Shown here: positions 16,984 to 23,870 of the stretch, one piece after another | Layout of the letters: every line of letters begins with the position of its first letter | How positions within the stretch are numbered: the stretch's first letter is position 1 | Made by a program: the position numbers and the translations under genes | Assembly (NCBI RefSeq): GCF_001476285.1 | Contig: NZ_LDRU01000011.1 | Span: 1 to 51,570 of the forward strand | DNA length: 51,570 nt | Direction of reading: 5' to 3' | Source: Microbacterium testaceum | GTDB lineage: Bacteria > Actinomycetota > Actinomycetes > Actinomycetales > Microbacteriaceae | Notes under the pieces: model-generated | What the model saw: only the letters and a program-made list of their open reading frames with translations | What the model was told of the DNA's origin: nothing | The model's database searches: none

Positions 16984-18273
16984 TCAGAGCGTCGAGACGT
17001 CGTGCCCCTTCGGCAGTGCCACGACGAGACCGTCCGCCACGATGCGCGTGTAGATGCGGGTCGCCTCGCCGAACTCATCGCCGTCGAGCTCGATGGGCTG
17101 TGCCGGTGCCGTCGCCAGCTCGATGCCCGTGCCGCGGAGGTACCGCACCGACGTGTCCTTTCGGCGTTCGAGCACACGGCGACCGGCGCGGAAGCGGCGC
17201 AGAACGGAGTTGTCCCACACGATGCTCCTCCACACGCCCAGCCAGCCCAGCACTCCGGTCGGCTGGAGCACGGCCACGTCGAGGCGACCGTCGGCGATGG
17301 AGGCATCGGGGATCAAGGCCACTCCGCCTTGCAGGGCGCCGCAGTTCGCGAAGAGCACGCTGTGCACCTTCGCCGAGTGCAGGCGGTGTTCGTCCAACTG
17401 GTACATCACGCGGAAAGGCTTCGCGTTCACGAGGGAGCGGGCGGCGCCGTCGACGTACGCGACCCAGCCGACCTGCTTCTTCAGGTCGTCGCGGGTGTTC
17501 TGGATCATCGCGGCGTCCAGGCCCATGCCGGCCATGACCGAGAACCCGTGTTCCTCGACCTCGCCGTCGGCGCGGCGGATGCGAGCCAGCCCGGTGTCGA
17601 TGGAATGGATGTCGCCCTCGAAGGTGGCGCGGATCATCGCGTCGGTGTCGGTCAGCGGGAGGTTCAGGTTGCGCGCGAGGAGGTTCCCCGTGCCGCTGGG
17701 CACGATCGTGAGCGGGACGCCGGTGGAGGTGAGAGCCTCGGCGACCGCGCGCACGGTACCGTCGCCGCCCGCCACGAGCACGGCATCCACCTTCTCGTCG
17801 AGAGCGGCGCGGGTCGCGTCATCGCCGAGGTCGTCGACGGTCGTCTCGTAGAACAGCGGCTCTGCCCACCCGGCGTCGGCGGCGAGCTCGGCCACCCGGG
17901 CGCGCAGCACCTCGGGCTCGACCTTCGTGGGGTTGTAGACGAGAGCGGCGCGCTTCTGCTGCGTGCGCTCGGCGTCTATCGGGGCCTCCTCGCCCTCGGC
18001 GTCCACGCGCTGCGTCTTGCCGGGCAACTCGGCCGAGGAGTCGGGCTCGATGTCCTCCGGCTGACGGATGGTGTCGTCGGGCTCCGCGGCGTCCTTCGGA
18101 TGCGGGACGTCCTTGCGCGGATGATCGGCCACGTCGTCGCCCAACCGAGCGGCGTCGAAGTGCTCGTGGGAGCCGTCGGCCGCGGCCGCGTCGGCTTTCA
18201 CCTCGTCGGGCGCGTCGGAGGGGACGTTCTCGGGGGACTCCGCGTCGTCACGCGGCTCGTCAGGGGCGGCCAT
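16984..18273 (-). CDS. Diacylglycerol kinase-family lipid kinase with acidic N-terminal extension
   Basis: This is a 429-residue lipid kinase of the DagK/YegS catalytic family, which phosphorylates diacylglycerol or related lipids at the membrane. The catalytic domain begins at about residue 107 (KRAALVYNPTKV) and includes VLVAGGDGTVRAVAEAL with the GGDGT motif. PSGTGNLLARNL, VMAGMGLDAAM and the C-terminal LDGDEFGEATR region complete the family pattern. The first 105 residues are highly charged and low complexity (Asp, Glu, Ala, Pro), predicted disordered, and not part of the usual domain. ATG 18273 has a TATGGT box 6 bases upstream. In actinobacteria a homologue often neighbours serS, as here, where it is divergent. 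Confidence 0.9.
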   Translation of the reverse strand: MAAPDEPRDDAESPENVPSDAPDEVKADAAAADGSHEHFDAARLGDDVADHPRKDVPHPKDAAEPDDTIRQPEDIEPDSSAELPGKTQRVDAEGEEAPIDAERTQQKRAALVYNPTKVEPEVLRARVAELAADAGWAEPLFYETTVDDLGDDATRAALDEKVDAVLVAGGDGTVRAVAEALTSTGVPLTIVPSGTGNLLARNLNLPLTDTDAMIRATFEGDIHSIDTGLARIRRADGEVEEHGFSVMAGMGLDAAMIQNTRDDLKKQVGWVAYVDGAARSLVNAKPFRVMYQLDEHRLHSAKVHSVLFANCGALQGGVALIPDASIADGRLDVAVLQPTGVLGWLGVWRSIVWDNSVLRRFRAGRRVLERRKDTSVRYLRGTGIELATAPAQPIELDGDEFGEATRIYTRIVADGLVVALPKGHDVSTL

Positions 18274-18279
18274 GCGTCA

Positions 18280-18285
18280 ACCATA
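18280..18285 (-). promoter_or_regulatory. Putative -10 box, leaderless start of the lipid kinase
   Basis: Minus-strand TATGGT ends 6 bases before the ATG at 18273. Confidence 0.4.
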
Positions 18286-18426
18286 GGACCGCGATCCACT
18301 GCGGAACGGGCGAATCGTCCGGGCTTGACGACCGGATGCCGTTGGCGCATAGCCGTCGCGACGCGCCCGGGGTCCCCGGGCTCGGTGCGTGCCGTCCGGG
18401 CGCGGATTCGCAGTCGGCGCCGACCG

Positions 18427-18432
18427 TAGGAT
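18427..18432 (+). promoter_or_regulatory. Putative -10 box, leaderless start of serS
   Basis: TAGGAT ends 6 bases before the GTG at 18439. There is no Shine-Dalgarno sequence and no T-box leader, although serS genes in other phyla often have one. Confidence 0.45.
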
Positions 18433-18438
18433 GGACGC

Positions 18439-19707
18439 GTGATCGACCTGACTCTGCTGCGTGAAGATCCCGAGCTCGTGAAGCGCTCCCAGATCGCCCG
18501 CGGGGAATCGCCCGCGTCGGTCGACGACGCGATCGAGGCGGACAAGCTGCGGCGCGCCCGAATCACCGAATTCGAAGAGCTGCGCGCCGCTCAGAACGCG
18601 CACGGCAAGCGCGTCGCGCAGGCGCCGAAAGACGAGAAGGCCGCCCTCGTGGCCGAGGCCAAGCAGCTCAGCGAGCAGGTCAAGGCCGCGCAGCACGCGG
18701 TCAGCGAGGCCGAGGCCGCCGCCGATGAGGCGCTGGCGAAGATCGAGAACATCGTGCTCGAGGGAGTCCCCGCCGGCGGCGAGGAAGACTTCGTCACCCT
18801 CCGCACGCACGGTGAGATCCCGACCTACGACTTCGCGCCGCGCGATCACCTCGAGCTCGGCGAGAAGCTCGGCGCCATCGACATGGAGCGCGGCACGAAG
18901 GTGTCGGGCAGTCGTTTCTACTTCCTCACCGGCATCGGCGCGCGTCTCGAGCTCGCGCTCATGACCCTCGCCCTCGACCGGGCGCTGCAGGCCGGGTTCA
19001 CGCCGATGATCCCCCCGACGCTCGTCCGTCCCGAGGTGATGCGCGGCACCGGCTTCCTCGGCCAGCACGCAGACGAGGTCTACCACCTCGACAAGGAAGA
19101 CCTCTACCTCGTCGGCACGAGCGAGGTCCCGCTCGCCGGCTACCACATGGACGAGATCCTCGACCTCGAGCGCGGCGCGAAGCGCTACGCCGGGTGGTCC
19201 ACGTGCTACCGCAGCGAGGCCGGTTCCTACGGCAAGGACACCCGGGGCATCATCCGCGTGCACCAGTTCAACAAGCTCGAGATGTTCGTCTACACCGACC
19301 CGGCAGATGCCGAGGCCGAGCATGACCGTCTCGTCGCGATGCAGGAGGGCATGCTGCAAGACCTCGGGCTGGCGTACCGCGTGATCGACGTCGCCGCGGG
19401 CGATCTCGGCTCCAGCGCCGCGCGCAAGTTCGACATCGAGGCCTGGGTCCCGACGCAGGACGCCTACCGCGAGCTGACCAGCACCTCGAACTGCACGACC
19501 TACCAGGCGCGCCGGCTCGAGACGCGTTTCCGCCCCGAGGGGGGCGGCAAGACGCAGCCGGTCGCGACGCTCAACGGCACGCTCGCGACCACCCGCTGGA
19601 TCGTCGCCCTCCTCGAGACGCACCAGCGTGAAGACGGGTCGGTGACGGTGCCCGAGGTGCTCCGCCCGTACCTGGGTGGGCTCGAGATCATGGAGCCGAT
19701 CGCGTGA
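18439..19707 (+). CDS. serS: Seryl-tRNA synthetase
   Basis: The enzyme charges tRNA-Ser with serine. The 422-residue protein starts [18 protein letters not shown]. It has the N-terminal antiparallel coiled-coil arm (about residues 30-105) that contacts the long variable arm of tRNA-Ser. Class II motif 2 is [23 protein letters not shown], and motif 3 lies in [33 protein letters not shown] binds the seryl-adenylate. The stop overlaps the GTG of the HAD gene as GTGA. Two tRNA-Ser genes lie 2.6 and 12 kb downstream. The GTG start is supported by the family-typical N-terminus. Confidence 0.97.
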   Translation: MIDLTLLREDPELVKRSQIARGESPASVDDAIEADKLRRARITEFEELRAAQNAHGKRVAQAPKDEKAALVAEAKQLSEQVKAAQHAVSEAEAAADEALAKIENIVLEGVPAGGEEDFVTLRTHGEIPTYDFAPRDHLELGEKLGAIDMERGTKVSGSRFYFLTGIGARLELALMTLALDRALQAGFTPMIPPTLVRPEVMRGTGFLGQHADEVYHLDKEDLYLVGTSEVPLAGYHMDEILDLERGAKRYAGWSTCYRSEAGSYGKDTRGIIRVHQFNKLEMFVYTDPADAEAEHDRLVAMQEGMLQDLGLAYRVIDVAAGDLGSSAARKFDIEAWVPTQDAYRELTSTSNCTTYQARRLETRFRPEGGGKTQPVATLNGTLATTRWIVALLETHQREDGSVTVPEVLRPYLGGLEIMEPIA

Positions 19708-20600
19708 CCGACGAGGCCGCTCTCCCCGACACCGGCGCCGTCGAGAGCGCGCCGAAGCAGGAGGCGGCTGACGCCGTCGCCGACCTCGCCGACGCCCCCG
19801 TCGCGCGGATGCTGATCGCGCTCGACATCGACGGGACGGTCCTGCTCGAAGACGACACCCTCAGCCCCGGCGTCGTCGAGGCCGTCGCCGACGCTCAGGC
19901 GGCCGGGCACGAGGTCATGCTCGCGACCGGTCGCAGCTGGGACAGCACCCACACGATCATGGACCGTCTCGGCATCCGTCCCGAGTACGCGGTGTGCTCG
20001 AACGGAGCGATCGTGATGCGTCGGACCGGAGAAGGGGATGCCGCGCCCTACGAGCGCGCGCACGTCGAGACGTTCGATCCGACCGAGGTGTTGACCCTCC
20101 TCGGCGAGCATCTCGCCGGAGCGCACTTCCTGGTCGAGCTTCCCGACGGCTCGCGCCTGTTCACCGATTACCTCGACGACTGGAACCTCGAGGGTGCCAA
20201 CCGGGTGAGCTTCGATCAGCTGTCCGAGCAGCCGGTGTGCCGCGTCGTGGTGGTCGCACCCGAGAAGACCGATAAGGACTTCCTCCAGCTCGTCGAGCGC
20301 ATCGGCCTGAGCCAGGTGTCGTACGCGATCGGGTGGACCGCGTGGCTCGACATCGCTCCGCAGGGCGTCGACAAGTCGACCGCTCTCGAACTCGTGCGCG
20401 AGTGGCTCGGCATCCCGCCCGAGCGTGTGCTCGTGATGGGCGATGGCCGCAACGACATCGAGATGATGCAGTGGGCCGTCCGCAACGGCGGCCGCGCGAT
20501 CGCGATGCACCAGGGCCCGCCCGAGGTGCACGCGGCCGCGGGCGAGGTCGGCCTCTCGGTGACCGAGGGTGGAGTCGCCGCGGTGCTGCGCGCTCTCTAG
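19704..20600 (+). CDS. HAD-superfamily hydrolase, Cof type
   Basis: This is a 298-residue Cof-type (subfamily IIB) HAD phosphatase acting on small phosphorylated metabolites. After a variable, acidic 35-residue leader, motif I is [15 protein letters not shown] with the nucleophile Asp. [15 protein letters not shown] carries motif [19 protein letters not shown] holds the motif III Lys, and [17 protein letters not shown] is motif IV. It is coupled to serS through a GTGA overlap, so it is expressed with it. This serS-HAD pairing is common in actinobacteria. The substrate is unknown. Confidence 0.9.
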   Translation: MTDEAALPDTGAVESAPKQEAADAVADLADAPVARMLIALDIDGTVLLEDDTLSPGVVEAVADAQAAGHEVMLATGRSWDSTHTIMDRLGIRPEYAVCSNGAIVMRRTGEGDAAPYERAHVETFDPTEVLTLLGEHLAGAHFLVELPDGSRLFTDYLDDWNLEGANRVSFDQLSEQPVCRVVVVAPEKTDKDFLQLVERIGLSQVSYAIGWTAWLDIAPQGVDKSTALELVREWLGIPPERVLVMGDGRNDIEMMQWAVRNGGRAIAMHQGPPEVHAAAGEVGLSVTEGGVAAVLRAL

Positions 20601-20603
20601 CTC

Positions 20604-20798
20604 TCAGATGTGCGCGGCGTGCCCCGGGCGGTGGCTCACGACGCTCGCGACCAGCCACGCCAGAAGCCCAAACGGCGGCAGGAGCAGCAGCGCCGTCGCC
20701 CACGTGGCCTTCAGCCCGATGGAGACCTGCGCGTCGCGGATCGTGACGACGGTGGCCCAGATGGATGCCGCGTAGATGAGTGCGAAGACGATGAGCAT
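20604..20798 (-). CDS. Small two-helix membrane protein, PLDc_N-like
   Basis: The product has 64 residues and is almost entirely two membrane helices (LIVFALIYAASIWATVV and ATWATALLLLPPFGLLAWLVASVV). A short loop with basic residues separates them. The pattern W...IRD...K..W...LLLPPFGLLAWL resembles the PLDc_N domain found at the start of cardiolipin synthases and as stand-alone small proteins. The ATG at 20798 has a strong AAGGAGGGG ribosome-binding site 8 bases upstream on the minus strand, which decides the start. It converges on the HAD gene with only 3 bases between stops. Confidence 0.75.
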   Translation of the reverse strand: MLIVFALIYAASIWATVVTIRDAQVSIGLKATWATALLLLPPFGLLAWLVASVVSHRPGHAAHI

Positions 20799-20924
20799 GG
20801 GGTTCCCCTCCTTGTCGAACAAGGCCCGCTGCGGAGGGCGGTGGGCTGTTTCTCTCGGTCTACGCCTGCCGTCCGGCGGATTCAAGCGCCGGTGGACGGC
20901 GCTGGGTGAACCGATATCCGCGGC

Positions 20925-22202
20925 TTAGCGTTCGCTCAGGAACGGATGCCGCCCCCCCCCCCAGGCCTCGCGCATCGCCGCGCGCAGGACCCGCGTATCG
21001 CTCCGGTCGAGAGCGCGGCGACTGCGGTCGGACGCCGCGCGAGCGGCATCCTGAAACACTCCGGCGCGGGCCGGTGCGGTCGCCGCGAGTGAGGCGAGGC
21101 ATTTCTGGAGGCGCACCTGGACCTCGATGTCGGCCGCTCCGTCGCGCGCGAGCGGACGGAAGGCGTCGTGAACGAGGTCTTCCCACGTCGGCGGGGTCAC
21201 GAAGACGCGCTCGTGTTCGACATCGTGCGTCGGCTCGGTGACCAGGGCGCGGGTGAGCACGCGCTGCAGGGCCGCGATCACCTCGATCGCCGTGCCCGGG
21301 TCGTTGGTCGCGGCCGAGAGCGCGCGGCTGCCGATCTCGGTGAGGGCGATCACCCCGAAGCGGGGATCCTGTTCGTAGGTGCGGTGGTGCTCGATCCGGA
21401 AGCAGCGACGGATGCCGGATCTCAGGCTGTCGTCGATCGTCCCGCGCACGAACACGAGGGGCACTCGTGCGTCGGCGATGCGCCCAGGGGCGGCGTGCAC
21501 GTGGATGTCGACGTCATGGGAGCGCGCGAGTCGATCGAGGCCGGCCATGTCGACGTTCGTGACGTAGCCCACCTCCTCAGCGACCACGGCTTCGGCATCC
21601 GCCGGGATGCCGGTGCTTCGACGTGCACCGAGCGCGGGGGAGGCGGCGAACACCTCGAGCGAGGCGGTCGCCGCCTTCTCGACGCGGTCGATGACGTCGG
21701 CCATGCGCCCGAAGGTGGCGAGGTGCGAGATCCACCGCAGGAGCGTCACGACGACGATCGCGATGATGACGATCGTGCCGACGAAGAGGATCGTCCTGCC
21801 CTGGTCGGTGTAGTACCCGGTCGAGAGCGCGACGATTCCGACGAGAGAGAACGCGAAGGCGCCGACGAACGTCGACACGGCGTTCTGCGAGGTCGGGTCG
21901 GCGATGAGCAGCGAGGTCGAGCGCGGGGTCGCCGTCGTCGTCGCGGAAGAGAAGGCGGTGACCATCGCCGTCACCGAGAAGGTGCTCACGGTCAGCATCG
22001 CCGTGGCGATGATCTGCAGGAGCGATCCGACCGCGTTCTGCCCGAGGTCGATCGAGAGCGAGAACGGCAGCAGCGGTCCGAGGAACCGCGCGGCCAGCGC
22101 GACGAGCACCGCGATCACGGTGAAGATCGCCGCGCGCACCCACACCTGGCGCCCGAGACGGAGGAAGAGGGATGCCACCGACCCGCGCACTGCTTTCGCC
22201 AT
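20925..22202 (-). CDS. DUF2254 family predicted membrane protein
   Basis: This 425-residue protein matches the DUF2254 layout. Four N-terminal membrane helices (about 20-45, 60-85, 110-135, 140-165) include ATAMLTVSTFSVTAMVTAFSSAT. A large cytoplasmic region follows with GYVTNVDMAGLDRLARSHDVDIHVHAAPG, RTYEQDPRFGVIALTEIGSRALSAATNDPGTA and EIGSRALS. These are family-typical; the biochemical role is unknown. I placed the start at ATG 22202. The frame stays open upstream through the tRNA-Ser region, which cannot be coding. TAGCGT lies 7 bases before the ATG. Confidence 0.88.
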   Translation of the reverse strand: MAKAVRGSVASLFLRLGRQVWVRAAIFTVIAVLVALAARFLGPLLPFSLSIDLGQNAVGSLLQIIATAMLTVSTFSVTAMVTAFSSATTTATPRSTSLLIADPTSQNAVSTFVGAFAFSLVGIVALSTGYYTDQGRTILFVGTIVIIAIVVVTLLRWISHLATFGRMADVIDRVEKAATASLEVFAASPALGARRSTGIPADAEAVVAEEVGYVTNVDMAGLDRLARSHDVDIHVHAAPGRIADARVPLVFVRGTIDDSLRSGIRRCFRIEHHRTYEQDPRFGVIALTEIGSRALSAATNDPGTAIEVIAALQRVLTRALVTEPTHDVEHERVFVTPPTWEDLVHDAFRPLARDGAADIEVQVRLQKCLASLAATAPARAGVFQDAARAASDRSRRALDRSDTRVLRAAMREAWGGGRHPFLSER

Positions 22203-22209
22203 ACCCTCG

Positions 22210-22215
22210 ACGCTA
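22210..22215 (-). promoter_or_regulatory. Putative -10 box, leaderless start of DUF2254 gene
   Basis: Minus-strand TAGCGT lies 7 bases before the ATG at 22202. The sequence around it is nearly identical to that before phr. Confidence 0.4.
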
Positions 22216-22285
22216 CTCACGGCTTCGCAACGGCGACGGGGCTGGACGCGCGGTCCGCCGCGCCCTCGGTAGACTCGGACGACCG

Positions 22286-22370
22286 GGAGGGTTGTCCGAG
22301 CGGCCGATGGACCTGGTCTTGAAAACCAGTGGGCAGCAATGTCCCGTGGGTTCGAATCCCACACCCTCCG
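22286..22370 (+). tRNA. tRNA-Ser (anticodon UGA)
   Basis: An 85-nt cloverleaf. The acceptor stem GGAGGGT pairs with ACCCTCC, with discriminator G at 22370. The anticodon arm CTGGTCTTGAAAACCAG has anticodon TGA. A long variable arm (GGGCAGCAATGTCCC), typical of class II serine tRNAs, and the T-arm GTGGGTTCGAATCCCAC complete it. CCA is not encoded. Confidence 0.95.
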
Positions 22371-22433
22371 CAACGACGCAAGCGGCTCCCGCAGGGGGCC
22401 GCTTCCGTCGTTATGGCCGGCTGAGCGGGAGGC
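22354..22433 (+). repeat. Direct repeat copy 1: tRNA-Ser 3' end plus terminator
   Basis: Starts in the T-arm of tRNA-Ser(UGA) and runs 80 bp through the terminator. It is repeated with a single mismatch at 22504-22583, exactly 150 bp downstream. Confidence 0.9.
22380..22404 (+). terminator. Terminator after tRNA-Ser(UGA)
   Basis: AAGCGGC pairs with GCCGCTT around a short GC loop, 10 bases after the tRNA. The hairpin recurs in the second repeat copy at 22530-22554. Confidence 0.75.
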
Positions 22434-22503
22434 GAACGGAGTTGGGCCCACGCCGCCGGAGGCTCCGCGCGTCGCACAGCGGCGCGTGGAGGGGCGGTGG
22501 GGA

Positions 22504-22583
22504 GAATCCCACACCCTCCGCAACGACGCAAGCGGCTCCCGCAGGGGGCCGCTTCCGTCGTTATGGCCGGCGGAGCGGGAGGC
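22504..22583 (+). repeat. Direct repeat copy 2: orphan tRNA-Ser 3' fragment
   Basis: A second copy of the T-arm/acceptor 3' half of tRNA-Ser(UGA) with its terminator. It is not attached to a 5' half. It looks like an attachment-site duplication or a small tandem duplication. Confidence 0.85.
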
Positions 22584-22685
22584 CGCGGTCGTCGGGGGCG
22601 CCGGGCGTGTCTCGGTTGATATGGACGGCCGTCCCGTGCGCACAGGACATCGCCCAACTCCAGCGGTGCGGAGCGGCAAGCGCGC

Positions 22686-22691
22686 TATAAT
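22686..22691 (+). promoter_or_regulatory. Consensus -10 box of the relBE operon
   Basis: A perfect TATAAT, rare in this GC-rich window, ends 7 bases before the antitoxin ATG at 22699. The transcript is predicted leaderless. No clear -35 is seen. Confidence 0.65.
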
Positions 22692-22698
22692 TCTGTAC

Positions 22699-22983
22699 AT
22701 GACGACGCTCTCGCTAGCCGACGCACGAGCCAACCTCTCGAAGCTGGTCGAGTCGGCACGGACAACCCACGAGCGCTTCGACGTGACCAAGAACGGAGAC
22801 CGAGTCGCCGTTCTCTTGAGCGCGGACGACTACGACGCGCTGCTCGAGACGGTCGATGTCCTGAGTCGTCCTGACGAGGTCGATGCGATCAGGCGTGGTC
22901 TCGCGGAGCTCGAGGCCGGAGACGTCTCTTCCGCCGCGGAGGTGCGTGCTGCGATGAGCGCTCGTGGTCGCCTTTCTGCATGA
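22699..22983 (+). CDS. Antitoxin, Phd/YefM (RelB-like) family
   Basis: This is a 94-residue antitoxin that neutralises the adjacent RelE-type toxin and should autorepress the operon. The N-terminal DNA-binding domain reads LSLADARANLSKLVESARTTHERFDVTKNGDRVAVLLSADDYDALLET, the classic Phd/YefM pattern. The remaining 40 residues are acidic and helical, the usual toxin-binding tail. The ATG at 22699 sits 7 bases after a TATAAT box, and no ribosome-binding site is visible. The stop overlaps the toxin start as ATGA, giving coupled translation. The frame stays open upstream through the tRNA repeat, which is not coding. Confidence 0.92.
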   Translation: MTTLSLADARANLSKLVESARTTHERFDVTKNGDRVAVLLSADDYDALLETVDVLSRPDEVDAIRRGLAELEAGDVSSAAEVRAAMSARGRLSA

Positions 22984-23252
22984 CTGACGGTTACGAGGTC
23001 GTCTTCACTCGAAGTGCGCGTCGTGCGCTCGAGCACGATCTTCCCGAGAAGGTGGCGGCTGCGGCTTTCGAGTTCATCGTCGGGGCTCTCCACGAGAACC
23101 CGCGGCGAGTAGGGAAACCACTCCGCGAACCTTTGGCTCCGCTTTACTCGGCTCGCCGGGGCGAGTACCGAGTGCTCTATCGGATCGTCGATGAGCGTCT
23201 GATCATCGAGGTCGTTTCCGTCGTTCATCGTCGCGACGCTTATCGCCGCTGA
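22980..23252 (+). CDS. RelE/ParE-family toxin
   Basis: This is a 90-residue toxin of the RelE superfamily, which typically cleaves mRNA on the ribosome. It reads YEVVFTRSARRALEHDLPEKVAAAAFEFIVGAL, then NPRRVGKPLREPLAPLYSARRGEYRVLYRIVDERLIIEVVSVVHRRDAYRR. The central Arg-Gly-Glu-Tyr-Arg strand and the C-terminal HRRDAYRR are family hallmarks and supply basic catalytic residues. It is coupled to the antitoxin by an ATGA overlap. The pair lies just beyond a duplicated tRNA end, a place where mobile DNA often inserts. Confidence 0.92.
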   Translation: MTDGYEVVFTRSARRALEHDLPEKVAAAAFEFIVGALHENPRRVGKPLREPLAPLYSARRGEYRVLYRIVDERLIIEVVSVVHRRDAYRR

Positions 23253-23870
23253 TCCAGTCAGGTAATCCCGCTCCGGTCGGCGGCACCTCATCGAGACTCT
23301 CGCCTTCGAGGCGTGGGTGCGCGATCGGGGCCTCGCTCGTCGTCACGGTGGTCCAAGACGTTGTCGGTGCCGTCTGGATGACCGTGAGAGAAGCAGTCGG
23401 ATCCGGCGAGCCTCAGCCGCCGCGGGTCAGTCGCGGAGGTGAATGTCCCGGGTCGGGTGAGCCGGATTCACCCCGACGGTGCCCACATGGATGTCGCCTT
23501 TGGGAACGAACTCGGACCGATGGCGGGCTTTCGTGGCGCGGCATCCCTGCGCATGTACGCGAACACCGGTCTCGATGGCTTCGCGGCGCTAGGCCCCGGG
23601 CAGCCGATCGCGTTCTACGACGTCGCCGACGTGGCAGGGCCCGCTTCGTGGTCCAGCCGAGCAGGCGCTGCGTTTCTCCTGGGGCGGCGACGGGAGCTCC
23701 GAACCCTCCGTCGCTTGCGGCTCCGGACGCCTGTATTGCGTTCTCCGTACCACCCGCCCTCACCCTCACAGCCTTTCGATAGGGTCCAGTCAGTCGACGG
23801 AATCGGGGGCTGGCTCCACGTGCAGAACCGGGAATTCGAGGAGGACACCGCTCCGCGGAATCGCCCCTCC
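23253..23870. other. Unassigned 618-bp region between relE and the polysaccharide operon
   Basis: No gene is supported. The frame of the downstream gene is open back to 23439. Those 144 codons contain a moderately natural-looking stretch (about 23490-23640, including RMYANTGLDGFAAL), then Arg-rich sequence, and sit before an obvious signal peptide. It may be a gene remnant or leader. A TAGGGT box at 23780-23785, 85 bases before the operon start, is the best promoter candidate. Confidence 0.5.

Noticed and set aside
16375..18429. 684-codon plus-strand frame opposite the photolyase and lipid kinase
   Set aside because: It is a shadow of two well-supported minus-strand genes and shows no family motifs.
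22354..22583. Second functional tRNA gene at the repeat
   Set aside because: Only the T-arm and 3' acceptor strand are present in the second copy; there is no 5' half or anticodon arm.
23439..23870. N-terminal extension of the GH26-OpgC protein
   Set aside because: A typical signal peptide begins at 23871; the extension would bury it behind 144 residues of mostly non-native sequence.
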